From assembly GCA_036555745.1 (NCBI GenBank), contig DATBKV010000057.1, positions 1-33,513 of the forward strand: 33,513 bases of DNA. Reading direction: 5' to 3'. This DNA is from VAZQ01 sp036555745. Lineage in GTDB: Bacteria > Pseudomonadota > Alphaproteobacteria > Rhizobiales > Xanthobacteraceae. Each line of letters begins with the position of its first letter. Position 1 is the first letter of the stretch. Both the position numbers and the translations under genes were made by a program. The notes below the pieces were generated by a model. The model was given only the letters and a program-made list of their open reading frames with translations. It made no database searches and was not told the origin of the DNA. Of the stretch, positions 7,584 to 16,364 are shown piece by piece.

Positions 7584-8963
7584 TCAGCCCAGGGCCTTCA
7601 GCCACCTGTTCGCTTGCCGGCGCACGTTGTCCGGCGCGGCTCCGCCATAGCTTGTGCGGCTGTTGACTGAATTGTCGACCGAAAGCACCGTCCGGACCTC
7701 CGCGGTGATGCGCTGGTCGACCGCCTGCATGGCGGCAAGCTCCAATTCATCCAGCGGGACATTTTGCGCCGCCGCCGCCGCCACGATACGCCCCGTAACG
7801 TGATGCGCCTCGCGGAACGGCATGTTCAGGGTTCGCACCAGCCAGTCGGCAAGATCGGTCGCCGTCGCATAGCCCTCGCCGGCGGCCTTGCGCATGCGGG
7901 CCACGTCCGGCTGGAGGTCGTGCACCATGCCGGTGACGGCCCCAATCGATAGGGCGAGCGCGGACAACGCGTCCATGGCGCCCTCCTTGTCCTCCTGCAT
8001 GTCTTTCTGGTACGCGAGCGGCAGCCCCTTCATGACGATCATGAGCGCGTGCAGCGCGCCGATGATTCGTCCGGCCTTTGCGCGCACGAGCTCGGCGGCG
8101 TCGGGATTGCGCTTTTGCGGCATGATGGAGGAGCCGGTCGTGAAGCGATCGGAAAGCCTGACCAGCCCGACCAGCGGCGAGCACCAGATCACGATCTCCT
8201 CGGCGAAGCGCGACAGATGCACTGCCGTGATCGCGGCGGCGGACAGCGTCTCCAGCACGAAGTCGCGGTCGGACACGGCGTCGAGCGAGTTCGCCATCGG
8301 TTTGTCGAAGCCGAGCGCCTTCGCCGTCATGTCTCGGTCGATGGGAAAGGCTGTGCCGGCGAGCGCCGCCGCCCCGAGTGGAGATTCGTTGAGCCGCCGC
8401 CGCGCGTCGGCGAACCGGCCGCGATCGCGCGCGGCCATCTCGACATAGGCGAGCAGGTGATGACCGAAGGTGACGGGCTGGGCGGTCTGCAGATGGGTGA
8501 AGCCCGGCATCACGGTCGCGGCGTGCTCGAGCGCCTTCTGCACGAGCGCGCGCTGGTAGTCGGCGAGCGCCGCATCGATGGCGTCGATGCTCGTCCTGAT
8601 CCACAGGCGGAAATCCGTCGCCACCTGGTCGTTGCGCGAGCGCCCAGTGTGCAGCCGGCCCGCCGCCGGCCCGATCAGGTCAGCGAGCCGGCTCTCGACG
8701 TTCATATGGATATCTTCCAGCGCCCGCTTGAATTCGAAGCTGCCGCTCTCGATCTCTGACAGGATCGTGTCTAGACCGTGAGCGATGTTGCGGGCATCCT
8801 CGGCCGTGATGATGCCTTGTTTGGCAAGCATCGCGGCGTGCGCTTGGCTGGCGGCGATATCCTGGCGGAATAGGTGCCGGTCGAAATCGATGGAGGCATT
8901 GATCTCCTCCATGATCTCGTCGGAATTCGCGCCGAAGCGCCCGCCCCACATCTTGTTGCTCAT
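7584..8963 (-). CDS. argH: Argininosuccinate lyase
   Basis: Cleaves argininosuccinate to L-arginine and fumarate, the last step of arginine synthesis. 459 residues, full length. Family motifs are seen in order: N-terminal KMWGGRFGA, HTGRSRNDQVATD, the catalytic-His region FTHLQTAQPVTFGHH, and the fumarase/ASL superfamily signature GSSIMPQKRNPD carrying the catalytic Ser loop. The start MSNKMWGGRF at 8963 matches the family; the frame stays open upstream to 9614, but that is antisense to tlpA. No good Shine-Dalgarno is seen, and only 27 bp separate this start from the divergent tlpA start. Confidence 0.97.
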   Translation of the reverse strand: MSNKMWGGRFGANSDEIMEEINASIDFDRHLFRQDIAASQAHAAMLAKQGIITAEDARNIAHGLDTILSEIESGSFEFKRALEDIHMNVESRLADLIGPAAGRLHTGRSRNDQVATDFRLWIRTSIDAIDAALADYQRALVQKALEHAATVMPGFTHLQTAQPVTFGHHLLAYVEMAARDRGRFADARRRLNESPLGAAALAGTAFPIDRDMTAKALGFDKPMANSLDAVSDRDFVLETLSAAAITAVHLSRFAEEIVIWCSPLVGLVRLSDRFTTGSSIMPQKRNPDAAELVRAKAGRIIGALHALMIVMKGLPLAYQKDMQEDKEGAMDALSALALSIGAVTGMVHDLQPDVARMRKAAGEGYATATDLADWLVRTLNMPFREAHHVTGRIVAAAAAQNVPLDELELAAMQAVDQRITAEVRTVLSVDNSVNSRTSYGGAAPDNVRRQANRWLKALG

Positions 8964-8990
8964 GGCACGCGTACCGAGGCTTCGCCGAGA

Positions 8991-9653
8991 ATGACCAAAC
9001 CCGAGCAAGCAGCGCGAACCTACGCCAAGAAGCGGCTGGCCTTGGTCGTGGCGGGCGGCGTGGCCGGCGTCGCGGTCGGGCTCGCGGCGGTATACGGGAT
9101 CAAGTCGATAGAGCGCAATGCGCCCGAGGCCGCCTGCGCCCGCGCGGCGCAGCTGGCGCAGCGCTTGGTGCCGCTCGCTCGTGGGGAAGTGGCAGCCTTC
9201 GCGCCGGCGGATCCATCGCGGCACTTGCCGGACCTCGCCTTTCGCGACGGGGGCGGCGCCCAGCGCCATCTCGCCGATTGGCGCGGGCGCACGGTGCTGC
9301 TCAACCTGTGGGCCACCTGGTGCGTGCCATGCCGCAAGGAGATGCCGGCGCTCGCCGAGCTCGAGCAGAAGCTCGGCGGGCCCGGTTTCGAGGTGGTCGC
9401 AGTCAATATCGATACGCGCGACGCCGACAAGCCGCGCGCCTGGCTCAAGGAAATCGGCATCGATCACCTCGGTTACTATGCCGATCCCACCGCCAGGATC
9501 TTTCAGGACCTCAAGGTCGTGGGTCGCGCCGCCGGCATGCCGACGACCTTGCTCGTCGATCCCGCGGGCTGCGAACTCGGCACCATGGCCGGCCCGGCGG
9601 AATGGGCCAGCCAAGACGGCGTCGCACTGGTGACGGCCGCGCTCAAGTCCTAG
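8991..9653 (+). CDS. tlpA: TlpA-family thiol:disulfide interchange protein
   Basis: Membrane-anchored periplasmic thioredoxin-like reductase. In Bradyrhizobium TlpA keeps copper-delivery proteins and the cytochrome oxidase CuA site reduced; this role is transferred by family. 220 residues: one N-terminal helix (about 14-37), a linker, then a thioredoxin domain with the CXXC centre in LWATWCVPCRKEMP (Cys111, Cys114) and the cis-Pro loop AAGMPTTLLVDPAG. The ATG at 8991 gives the short basic N-terminus expected before the anchor. It is divergent from argH and convergent with the dehydrogenase gene ending at 9697. Confidence 0.94.
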   Translation: MTKPEQAARTYAKKRLALVVAGGVAGVAVGLAAVYGIKSIERNAPEAACARAAQLAQRLVPLARGEVAAFAPADPSRHLPDLAFRDGGGAQRHLADWRGRTVLLNLWATWCVPCRKEMPALAELEQKLGGPGFEVVAVNIDTRDADKPRAWLKEIGIDHLGYYADPTARIFQDLKVVGRAAGMPTTLLVDPAGCELGTMAGPAEWASQDGVALVTAALKS

Positions 9654-9696
9654 CGCCGGCGCGGGCGGATCCCCGCGTCCCGCACCCGAGCGGCGC

Positions 9697-10620
9697 TCAG
9701 CGCGTCGGCACCGGCTTTTCGCCGCGATAGTCGTAGAAGCCGCGCTGGGTCTTGCGGCCGAGCCAGCCGGCCTCGACGTATTTCACCAGCAGCGGGCACG
9801 GACGGTACTTGGAATCCGCCAAGCCCTCGTGCAGCACCTGCATGACCGACAGACAGGTATCGAGCCCGATGAAATCGGCGAGCTCCAGCGGCCCCATGGG
9901 ATGGTGAGCGCCCAGCCGCATCGCGGTATCGATGGCTTCCACGTTGCCGACGCCTTCATAGAGCGTGTAGATCGCCTCGTTGATCATCGGCAGCAGGATG
10001 CGGTTGACGATGAAGGCGGGAAAATCTTCCGCTACGGCGATCGTCTTACCGAGCTTGGTCACGAACTGCTTGGTCGTATCGAAGGTGGGGTCGTCGGTGG
10101 CGATGCCGCGGATCAGCTCCACCAGCTCCATCAGCGGCACCGGGTTCATGAAATGGATGCCGATGAAGCGTTCCGGCCGGTCGGTCGAGGAGGCCAGCCG
10201 CGTGATCGAGATCGAAGAGGTGTTGCTCCCGATGATGGCGTCGGGCTTGAGCGCCGGGCACAGCGTGGCAAAGATCGTGCGCTTGACGTCCTCTTTCTCG
10301 GTCGCGGCCTCGATCACCAGATCGCAATCGCTGAAGGCGTCGAGCGTATCCACCGGCGTAATGCGAGTGAGGGCGGCCTGACGCTCCTCCTCGCTGATCC
10401 GCTTGCGGCTCACCTGCCGCGCCATGTTGCCGTTGATGGTCGCAATCCCGGCCTTGACGCGGTCGAGGGACAGATCGTTGAGCTTGACCTCGAACCCGGC
10501 GAGCGCACTGACATGGGCGATGCCGCTGCCCATTTGTCCGGCCCCGATCACGCCGATCTTGCGAATATGGGACGCCATGTTGTCGGAACGGGTCCTTGGC
10601 CGCTCTTTGACCTCGATCAT
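9697..10620 (-). CDS. hbd: 3-hydroxybutyryl-CoA dehydrogenase
   Basis: NAD(P)-dependent oxidoreductase interconverting (S)-3-hydroxyacyl-CoA and 3-ketoacyl-CoA. The NAD-binding turn is GVIGAGQMGSGIAHV. The catalytic region has GSNTSSISI, the His of IGIHFMNPVPLMELVEL and the Asn of DFPAFIVNRIL. The C-terminal helical domain includes HHPMGPLELADFIGLD, typical of short hydroxybutyryl-CoA dehydrogenases rather than the large FadB fusion. From 10620 it has 307 residues; AAGAAGG lies about 9 bases upstream of that ATG. Relatives usually begin at the equivalent of MASHIRKIG (ATG 10578, 293 residues), which has no clear Shine-Dalgarno, so the start is uncertain. It lies 70 bp downstream of etfA and fits short-chain acyl-CoA metabolism alongside the ethylmalonyl-CoA genes. 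Confidence 0.93.
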   Translation of the reverse strand: MIEVKERPRTRSDNMASHIRKIGVIGAGQMGSGIAHVSALAGFEVKLNDLSLDRVKAGIATINGNMARQVSRKRISEEERQAALTRITPVDTLDAFSDCDLVIEAATEKEDVKRTIFATLCPALKPDAIIGSNTSSISITRLASSTDRPERFIGIHFMNPVPLMELVELIRGIATDDPTFDTTKQFVTKLGKTIAVAEDFPAFIVNRILLPMINEAIYTLYEGVGNVEAIDTAMRLGAHHPMGPLELADFIGLDTCLSVMQVLHEGLADSKYRPCPLLVKYVEAGWLGRKTQRGFYDYRGEKPVPTR

Positions 10621-10690
10621 ATTCTTTCGCCTTCTTTACGCCGATCCCCGTCGCGACACCACGGATACGGGGTCGCGGCTGCCATGACGA

Positions 10691-11635
10691 TCAACGGCCC
10701 GCCTTGCCGAGCTCGGCCGCGAGTTCCGGCAGCGCCTGATAGAGATCGGCGACGAGCCCGTAGTCGGCGACCTGGAAGATCGGCGCCTCCTCGTCTTTGT
10801 TGATGGCCACGATCACCTTGGAGTCCTTCATGCCGGCCAGGTGCTGGATCGCCCCGGAAATTCCCACCGCGATGTAAAGCTCGGGCGCCACCACCTTGCC
10901 GGTCTGCCCGACCTGCCAGTCGTTGGGTGCGTAGCCGGCATCGACGGCGGCGCGCGAGGCACCGATTGCGGCACCCAGCTTGTCTGCGACCGGCTCGATA
11001 TATTTGGTGAAATTCTCACGGCTCTGCATCGCCCGGCCGCCGGAAATAATGATCTTTGCCGAGGTGAGCTCCGGGCGCTCGGACCGTGACAGTTCCTCGC
11101 CCATGAAGCTCGAGATGCCGGGGTCGGCCCCCGCCGCCTTCTCTTCGATGGAGGCTCCGCCGCCCGAAGCCGTCGCCGGGAAGGTCGAGGTGCGCACGGT
11201 GATCACCTTGATCTTGTCATGCGAGCGCACGGTCTGCACCGCGTTGCCGGCATAGATCAGCCGCTCGAACGTATCGGGTGCGATCACCTTGACGATGTCG
11301 GAAATCTGCATGACGTCGAGCAGCGCCGCGACGCGCGGCATGATGTTCTTGCCGGTGGTCGTCGCCGGGGCCACGATCGCATCGTAGCCGGACGCGAGCG
11401 ACTGAACGAGCGCGGCCACGGGCTCCGCCAGCATGTGCTCGTAGGCGGCACCGTCGGCAAGCACGACCTTGCTCACTCCGTCGAGCGTGGCGGCCGCTTC
11501 GGCAACCGGCCGGCAGTCTTTGCCGGCGACGAGCACGTGCACCGGCTGTCCGAGCGCCTTGGCCGCGGTCAGCGCCTTGTGGGTCGCATCTTTGAGCGTC
11601 TTGTTATCGTGCTCGGCAAGCAGGAGCGTCGTCAT
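10691..11635 (-). CDS. etfA: Electron transfer flavoprotein subunit alpha
   Basis: FAD-binding subunit of the ETF heterodimer, which takes electrons from acyl-CoA dehydrogenases and passes them to ETF:ubiquinone oxidoreductase. 314 residues, normal length. The C-terminal FAD domain shows RAAVDAG, QVGQTGKVVAPELYIAVGIS, then GAIQHLAGMKDS and INKDEEAPIF, which together are the ETF-alpha signature. It is encoded 61 bp after etfB on the same strand. In this window its obvious client is Mcd (16935-18608), and other acyl-CoA dehydrogenases elsewhere would also use it. Confidence 0.97.
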   Translation of the reverse strand: MTTLLLAEHDNKTLKDATHKALTAAKALGQPVHVLVAGKDCRPVAEAAATLDGVSKVVLADGAAYEHMLAEPVAALVQSLASGYDAIVAPATTTGKNIMPRVAALLDVMQISDIVKVIAPDTFERLIYAGNAVQTVRSHDKIKVITVRTSTFPATASGGGASIEEKAAGADPGISSFMGEELSRSERPELTSAKIIISGGRAMQSRENFTKYIEPVADKLGAAIGASRAAVDAGYAPNDWQVGQTGKVVAPELYIAVGISGAIQHLAGMKDSKVIVAINKDEEAPIFQVADYGLVADLYQALPELAAELGKAGR

Positions 11636-11696
11636 GCCGCGCGCTCCATCTCCCAGTCGCCGTCCCCGGGGCGACGCACGCTGGTAACCGTCCGCA

Positions 11697-12446
11697 TCAA
11701 ATCAGCCCCATCTCGTTCTTGAGCTTGTCGACGAGCTCGCCCACGGTCTTGACTTTGACCCCGGCCTTGCGGCCCGCGGGCTCGCTGGTCTTCAGCACTT
11801 CGAGCCGCGGCGCGACATCGATCCCATAGGCGTCCGGGGTCTTCTCGTCGATCGGCTTCTTCTTGGCTTTCATGATATTCGGAAGGCTGGCGTAGCGCGG
11901 CTCGTTGAGACGCAGATCGGTGGTCACGATGGCGGGCGCTTTCAGTTTCACCGTCTGCAGGCCGCCGTCGACCTCGCGCGTCACCAGGAAACTATCGCCC
12001 TCGACCGCGAGCTTGGAGGCGAAGGTGCCTTGCGGCCAACCGGTGAGCGCAGCCAGCATCTGGCCGGTCTGGTTGCAGTCGTCGTCGATCGCCTGCTTGC
12101 CCATGATCACCAGGCCCGGCTTTTCCTGCTCGACGATGGCCTTGAGGATCTTGGCGACGGCGAGCGGTTCGAGCGACTTGTCGGTTTTCACCAGGATGCC
12201 GCGATCGGCACCCATTGCGAGTCCGGTACGGATGGTCTCGGCCGCCTGGGGCGGACCGATTGACACGCAGACGATCTCGGTCGCCTGCCCCTTCTCCTTG
12301 AGCCGCAGCGCCTCCTCGACGGCGATTTCGTCGAAGGGATTCATCGACATCTTGACGTTGGCGAGCTCGACGCCGCTGCCGTCGCTCCTGACCCGGATTT
12401 TCACGTTGTAGTCGACGACCCGCTTCACGGGCACCAGGATCTTCAT
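11697..12446 (-). CDS. etfB: Electron transfer flavoprotein subunit beta
   Basis: AMP-binding partner of EtfA. 249 residues. Visible features are the N-terminal MKILVPVKRVVDYNVKIRV, the nucleotide-binding stretch GKQAIDDDCNQTGQMLAALTG, the ETF-beta signature VTREVDGGLQTVKLKAPAIV and the dehydrogenase-recognition loop LPNIMKAKKKPI. The sequence is complete and unremarkable. It is the first gene of the etfB-etfA pair, probably continuing into the 3-hydroxybutyryl-CoA dehydrogenase gene. Confidence 0.97.
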   Translation of the reverse strand: MKILVPVKRVVDYNVKIRVRSDGSGVELANVKMSMNPFDEIAVEEALRLKEKGQATEIVCVSIGPPQAAETIRTGLAMGADRGILVKTDKSLEPLAVAKILKAIVEQEKPGLVIMGKQAIDDDCNQTGQMLAALTGWPQGTFASKLAVEGDSFLVTREVDGGLQTVKLKAPAIVTTDLRLNEPRYASLPNIMKAKKKPIDEKTPDAYGIDVAPRLEVLKTSEPAGRKAGVKVKTVGELVDKLKNEMGLI

Positions 12447-12532
12447 GCAAATCCGCTCTTGCGACGACGAACCTCGGCGGCCCCAACGCCCGGCCGAGAC
12501 GGCGGCAACCTAATGGCCGCTGGCTCGCAGTG

Positions 12533-13279
12533 TCAACGGAGGTTGTCCAGCCTGGCGGCGCGCGCGATGCGGCTGGGCCCGATCTGCACGACCGTATCCG
12601 GCACCGGCTGCATGCATTGGAACAGTTTGACCCGCGCCGGCTTCATCAACGGGAACAGCAGCCCGCCGGCCAGCATGCCGCCGAAGTGACACCAGTAGGC
12701 GACGTCGCTCTTGGACGAGGCGCTGAGATTCCACAGCTGGGTCAGCACGAACAGGCCCACCACCCAGTAGGCGCTGATCCGTAGCGGGATGATGGCGAGC
12801 AGCACGGTGATCTTGGCGCAGGGACGCAGCATCAGGTAAGCGACGACGATGCCAGCGATCGCGCCGGAAGCGCCGATCAGCTCGATCTCGGAGTGCGGGT
12901 CGTTGGCGACGAAGACAAGTCCGCCGCCGACCCCGGAGAGCAGATAGAAGGCGAGATAGCGAGCGCGGCCAAGCGCCCGCTCGATGTCGTCGCCGAACAC
13001 CCACAGGAACACCATGTTCCCTACGAGGTGCGCGATGTCGGCATGGAAGAACTGATAGGTGAACAGCGTCGCCGGCGCGGGCACCCAGCCGCGCGCGCCG
13101 ATCTCGCCGACAAGCGCCGCGGGGGTAAGGCTGAACACGTCGATCAACCGGTCGAGCGCCACTTGGCTGGCGGCGGCTTCGTAAAGGAAGATCGCCAGAT
13201 TGACGGCGATCAGGCACCAGGTGACGACCGGCTTTACCGGGGCCGCAAACGGGTTGTCGTCGTAGAGCGGCACGACCAC
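12533..13279 (-). CDS. Rhomboid family intramembrane serine protease
   Basis: 248 residues with about six hydrophobic segments. Rhomboid catalytic features are present: HLVGNMVFLW (His84, Asn88) in an early helix, the GASG motif with nucleophile Ser138, and His198 in AYWCHFGGMLAGG as the general base. This is a cytoplasmic-membrane protease that cleaves transmembrane segments; its substrates cannot be predicted. The C-terminal tail (about 215-248) is soluble and has no recognised domain. It follows the adenosyltransferase gene by 15 bases on the same strand, so the two may be co-transcribed, although no functional link is known. Confidence 0.92.
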   Translation of the reverse strand: MVVPLYDDNPFAAPVKPVVTWCLIAVNLAIFLYEAAASQVALDRLIDVFSLTPAALVGEIGARGWVPAPATLFTYQFFHADIAHLVGNMVFLWVFGDDIERALGRARYLAFYLLSGVGGGLVFVANDPHSEIELIGASGAIAGIVVAYLMLRPCAKITVLLAIIPLRISAYWVVGLFVLTQLWNLSASSKSDVAYWCHFGGMLAGGLLFPLMKPARVKLFQCMQPVPDTVVQIGPSRIARAARLDNLR

Positions 13280-13294
13280 GGCAGGTCTTTCGCC

Positions 13295-13870
13295 TCAGCG
13301 GTTCTGTCCGGGCTGCCAGAGCACGTCGGATGCACCTTTGTCGTTGGCGTGCCGCCCCGCCACGAACAGAAAATCCGACAGGCGGTTGACATATTTGAGC
13401 GCCGCGGGCGTGACGCCTTCACCCGCTTTGTCGTTGAGCTCGACCATCAGCCGCTCGGCGCGGCGACAGACCGTGCGCGCGAGATGAAGGTAGGCGGCGG
13501 CCGGATTTCCGCCCGGCAGGATGAACGATCGCAGCGGTGCGAGATCGGCATTGAGCCCGTCGATCTGCCGCTCCAGCCACTCCACCTGCGCATCCGTCAC
13601 CGTCAAGCGCGCGCGGCCCGGCCCTTTCTCCGACAGACAGAGATCGGCCTCGACATCGAACAGATCGTTCTGGATGCGCGCGAGCATGCCGTCGAGCGCG
13701 AGGTCCGTATCGCGGCATTGAACGCGAGCCAGACCGATGACGGCGTTGACCTCGTCCAGCGTGCCGTAGGCTTCGACGCGCAGGTCATACTTCTTGCGGC
13801 GCTCGCCGCTGCCAAGCGCGGTGGTCCCGTCGTCCCCGCTGCGCGTGTAGATTCGGTTGAGAACCACCAT
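13295..13870 (-). CDS. Cob(I)yrinic acid a,c-diamide / cob(I)alamin adenosyltransferase, PduO type
   Basis: Transfers the 5'-deoxyadenosyl group of ATP to cob(I)alamin, making coenzyme B12. 191 residues. PduO/MMAB hallmarks are the N-terminal ATP-binding RIYTRSGDDGTTALGSGE, YGTLDEVNAVIGLAR, and near the C-terminus CRRAERLM and YVNRLSDFLFVAGRHAN. This family feeds adenosylcobalamin-dependent mutases. The window contains one, ethylmalonyl-CoA mutase at 22484-24478, which gives it a clear local client. It starts 10 bases after the stop of the small HIG1-like gene and is followed closely by the rhomboid gene. Confidence 0.95.
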   Translation of the reverse strand: MVVLNRIYTRSGDDGTTALGSGERRKKYDLRVEAYGTLDEVNAVIGLARVQCRDTDLALDGMLARIQNDLFDVEADLCLSEKGPGRARLTVTDAQVEWLERQIDGLNADLAPLRSFILPGGNPAAAYLHLARTVCRRAERLMVELNDKAGEGVTPAALKYVNRLSDFLFVAGRHANDKGASDVLWQPGQNR

Positions 13871-13880
13871 CGTCCATTTC

Positions 13881-14078
13881 CTATCTGCCGAGCGCCCAGA
13901 TCGTCAGCATGATCACGATGAGGGCGATGAACTGCAGCAGGACGCGCAACCGCATCAGCTTCTGCGATCGGTGCGGCGAGCCCCCGCGCATCATGTTGGT
14001 CAGGCCGAGCAGCAATACGACCACGACTGCGCCGAGCGCGATCGGGACGAGAGCGTAAGTCAAGACTTCGGCCATCAC
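13881..14078 (-). CDS. Twin-transmembrane HIG1-like domain protein
   Basis: 65 residues: two hydrophobic helices (about 5-27 and 46-63) joined by a basic loop. The loop carries SQKLMRLRVLLQF, which fits the QX3RXRX3Q (QRRQ) motif of HIG1-domain proteins known from mitochondrial respiratory supercomplex factors and their alphaproteobacterial relatives. A function in cytochrome oxidase or supercomplex assembly is possible but inferred only from the family. Two adjacent ATGs (14078 and 14075) could start it. It lies 10 bases upstream of the adenosyltransferase gene in the same direction. Confidence 0.85.
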   Translation of the reverse strand: MMAEVLTYALVPIALGAVVVVLLLGLTNMMRGGSPHRSQKLMRLRVLLQFIALIVIMLTIWALGR

Positions 14079-14360
14079 GACCTCTTAGCACCCCGAAGAT
14101 GGCGAAGCCATCGCCCCGCCCTCGGTCGTTTCCGCGCAAAGCTCGCGGCCAATCATTCGAACTCGGCGCATCCGAAAGGCAGCAACTCCGGCGCCGATAC
14201 GGCTGCATGGCTGTTGGCGGACCGATGCAAATGCGCCGGCGGTCTATATCATGATAAGGGGTGCTGCTCGCGGCGCGTAGTGCGCTTACAGCAGGCCGCA
14301 TGGCCCTGGATCGATTTGCCGGCGGAGTCGCATGCATTTTCATCACCGTTGCCGAGGGTC

Positions 14361-15296
14361 ATGAGCTCGCGCATCGTCGTGCTCGGCGCGGCCGGACGGC
14401 TCGGCTACCAGGCGGCGGAGGCGTTTGCGGCCGCCGGTTGGATGGTGACCAGCGTGGTGCGGCCCGGCAGCCGGGCGCGCGCACCCGCCGGCAGCGCGGT
14501 CGTCGAGGCTGACGCGCTCGATTTCGCGCTGGTGGCGGCGGCAGCGCAAGGCGCCGACGTGGTGCTGCACGCGATCAATCCCGGCTATACCGATTGGCCG
14601 CGGCTGGCCTTGCCGCTCGCCTACTCCGCCATCAACGCGGCGGAAACGGCGGGCGCCACGTTGCTGTTCCCGGGCAACCTCTACAACTATGGCTCGCCGC
14701 TGCCGCCGACGATCGACGCGAGCACGCCGATGCGGCCGTCATCCCGCAAAGGAGGCTTGCGGGTCGCGATGGAAGACCGCATGGCGGAAGCCGCCGAGCG
14801 CGGCGTGCGCGTCATCATCGTGCGAGCAGGAGATTTCTACGGCGGCGGCCGCGGGTCGTGGTTCGACCTGGTGCTGGCCAAGGACATCGCCCGCGGGCGC
14901 CTGACCTATCCTGGACCGCTCGACCTCGTGCACGAGTGGGCCTTTCTTCCGGACTTGGCCGCGACGCTGGTGCGGCTTGCGGCGGTGCGCGAAACGCTGC
15001 CGCCGTTCGCGAGCTTGGGTTTTGCCGGCCATGCCATCACCGGCCGCGAGTTCACCACCACCATCGCCAGAGCGGCCGGCCGCAAGCTTCAGGTCAAAGG
15101 CATGAGCTGGTGGCTCATTCATGCGCTGAGGCCCGTCGTTCCGCTGTGCCGGGAACTGTCGGAGATCGCGTATCTCTGGAACGAGCCACACCGGATCGCC
15201 GGCAGCAAGCTCGCGGCGGCGATCGGCGACATCCCGCGTACGCCGCTTGACGTGGCGGTCGCGCGCGCCCTAGAGGACATTGGCGCGACGGGCTGA
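14361..15296 (+). CDS. NAD(P)-dependent epimerase/dehydratase-like (extended SDR) protein
   Basis: 311 residues. An N-terminal Rossmann fold opens with RIVVLGAAGRLGYQAAEAFA, an atypical SDR nucleotide-binding turn. It is followed by VVLHAINPGYTDW and LFPGNLYNYG, the latter carrying the Tyr region of extended SDRs, and by VRAGDFYGGG. The substrate is unknown; candidates include nucleotide-sugar or NAD(P)H-dependent quinone-type reactions. The ATG at 14361 is preceded by GAGGG at short spacing and begins exactly at the first beta strand. The frame is open back to 13857, but that part is antisense to neighbouring genes. It is followed 45 bp later by an amidohydrolase gene on the same strand. Confidence 0.88.
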   Translation: MSSRIVVLGAAGRLGYQAAEAFAAAGWMVTSVVRPGSRARAPAGSAVVEADALDFALVAAAAQGADVVLHAINPGYTDWPRLALPLAYSAINAAETAGATLLFPGNLYNYGSPLPPTIDASTPMRPSSRKGGLRVAMEDRMAEAAERGVRVIIVRAGDFYGGGRGSWFDLVLAKDIARGRLTYPGPLDLVHEWAFLPDLAATLVRLAAVRETLPPFASLGFAGHAITGREFTTTIARAAGRKLQVKGMSWWLIHALRPVVPLCRELSEIAYLWNEPHRIAGSKLAAAIGDIPRTPLDVAVARALEDIGATG

Positions 15297-15341
15297 CGCG
15301 TCCAGCGGCGCGGCGCAGCGAAATCGGGGAGCCAGCGTTCG

Positions 15342-16322
15342 ATGATCGTCGATTTCCAGCATCACTTCACACCGCACCAGTTGATGCCGAAGGACCTCGG
15401 CCACCGCAAGGTCATTTCATATGACGAGAACGGCGCGCCAAGCTTCATCTTGCATTGGATGCTGTTCGACCTCGACGAGCATATCCGCATGATGGACGAG
15501 GCCGGCATCGACGTGGCCTTCCTCACCAGCGCCGCCGGCATGTGCGCCGATCTCGACAAGTCGCGCCTGTGCAACGAGAGCGCCAAGAAAGCGGAGCGCG
15601 ATTACCCCGGCCGCTTCGTCGGCGCCGCCCACGCCAATCCGCTCGGCGGAGCGGAGGCGCTGCGCGAGCTCAACCGCTGCAAGCACGAGCTCGGTTTCCC
15701 CGGGGTCGTGATCACCTCCGAGAGCAGCGACCTCTATCTCGATGCGCCGGAATTCGAGCCGTTCTGGGCCGAGTGCGCCCGGCTCGGCATGTTCGTTTTC
15801 GTGCACCCCGCGCTCAAGCTCAACCAGACCCGCCAATTCGACGGCTACGACACGGCGCGCTCGGTCGGCCGCGAATTCTCGCTGGTGATGGCGACCATCC
15901 GGCTGATCAATGCCGGTGTGTTCGACCGCCATCCCGCTCTCACCGTCCACATGTCGCACCTTGGCGGCGGGCTGTCCGCGCTGCTCGGCCGCATCCGTTC
16001 CTACCAGGACAAGGAGTTCTGGGGCACGCGCGACAACGCCCGCCACGGCAAGAAAGCGGAACGCGATTTCGACTATTACCTTCGCAACAACATGCTGTTC
16101 GACACTGCCGGCTTTTGCGGCGCGATCGGTGCCGTGAAGGGCGCGATGATCGAAATCCCGGCATCGCGCATCGTGTTCGCCACCGACTACCCGCAGGAGA
16201 TCCGCGAGCGCGCGGCGGTGCGCGATTTCGTCAAGGAGCTGCGCGCGCTTGGCAAGGACGGCGAAGCGATCCTGTCCGGCAATGTCGACAAGCTGATCAA
16301 GCTATCGGCCAAGGCGGCATAG
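15342..16322 (+). CDS. Amidohydrolase-family protein (ACMSD/resorcylate decarboxylase-like)
   Basis: 326 residues, TIM-barrel amidohydrolase of the COG2159 group, which includes metal-dependent decarboxylases and hydrolases of aromatic or cyclic acids. It starts MIVDFQHHFTPHQL, where the usual HXH metal motif reads QXH (Gln6, His8). Later motifs are intact: FVFVHPALK, VHMSHLGGGLSALLGRIR and the C-terminal FATDYPQEIR with the conserved Asp. The reaction is unknown. It lies 45 bp after the SDR-like gene and the two may form a small catabolic operon; it is convergent with the host-attachment gene. Confidence 0.88.
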   Translation: MIVDFQHHFTPHQLMPKDLGHRKVISYDENGAPSFILHWMLFDLDEHIRMMDEAGIDVAFLTSAAGMCADLDKSRLCNESAKKAERDYPGRFVGAAHANPLGGAEALRELNRCKHELGFPGVVITSESSDLYLDAPEFEPFWAECARLGMFVFVHPALKLNQTRQFDGYDTARSVGREFSLVMATIRLINAGVFDRHPALTVHMSHLGGGLSALLGRIRSYQDKEFWGTRDNARHGKKAERDFDYYLRNNMLFDTAGFCGAIGAVKGAMIEIPASRIVFATDYPQEIRERAAVRDFVKELRALGKDGEAILSGNVDKLIKLSAKAA

Positions 16323-16364
16323 GCCGACACACTCGCAGGCGAGTTGCTTGCCGCCGCGCCGCAC

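Noticed and set aside
13857..14360. N-terminal extension of the SDR-like protein in the same frame
   Set aside because: The extension is antisense to the HIG1-like gene and low in hydrophobic residues; the Rossmann fold begins exactly at the ATG at 14361.
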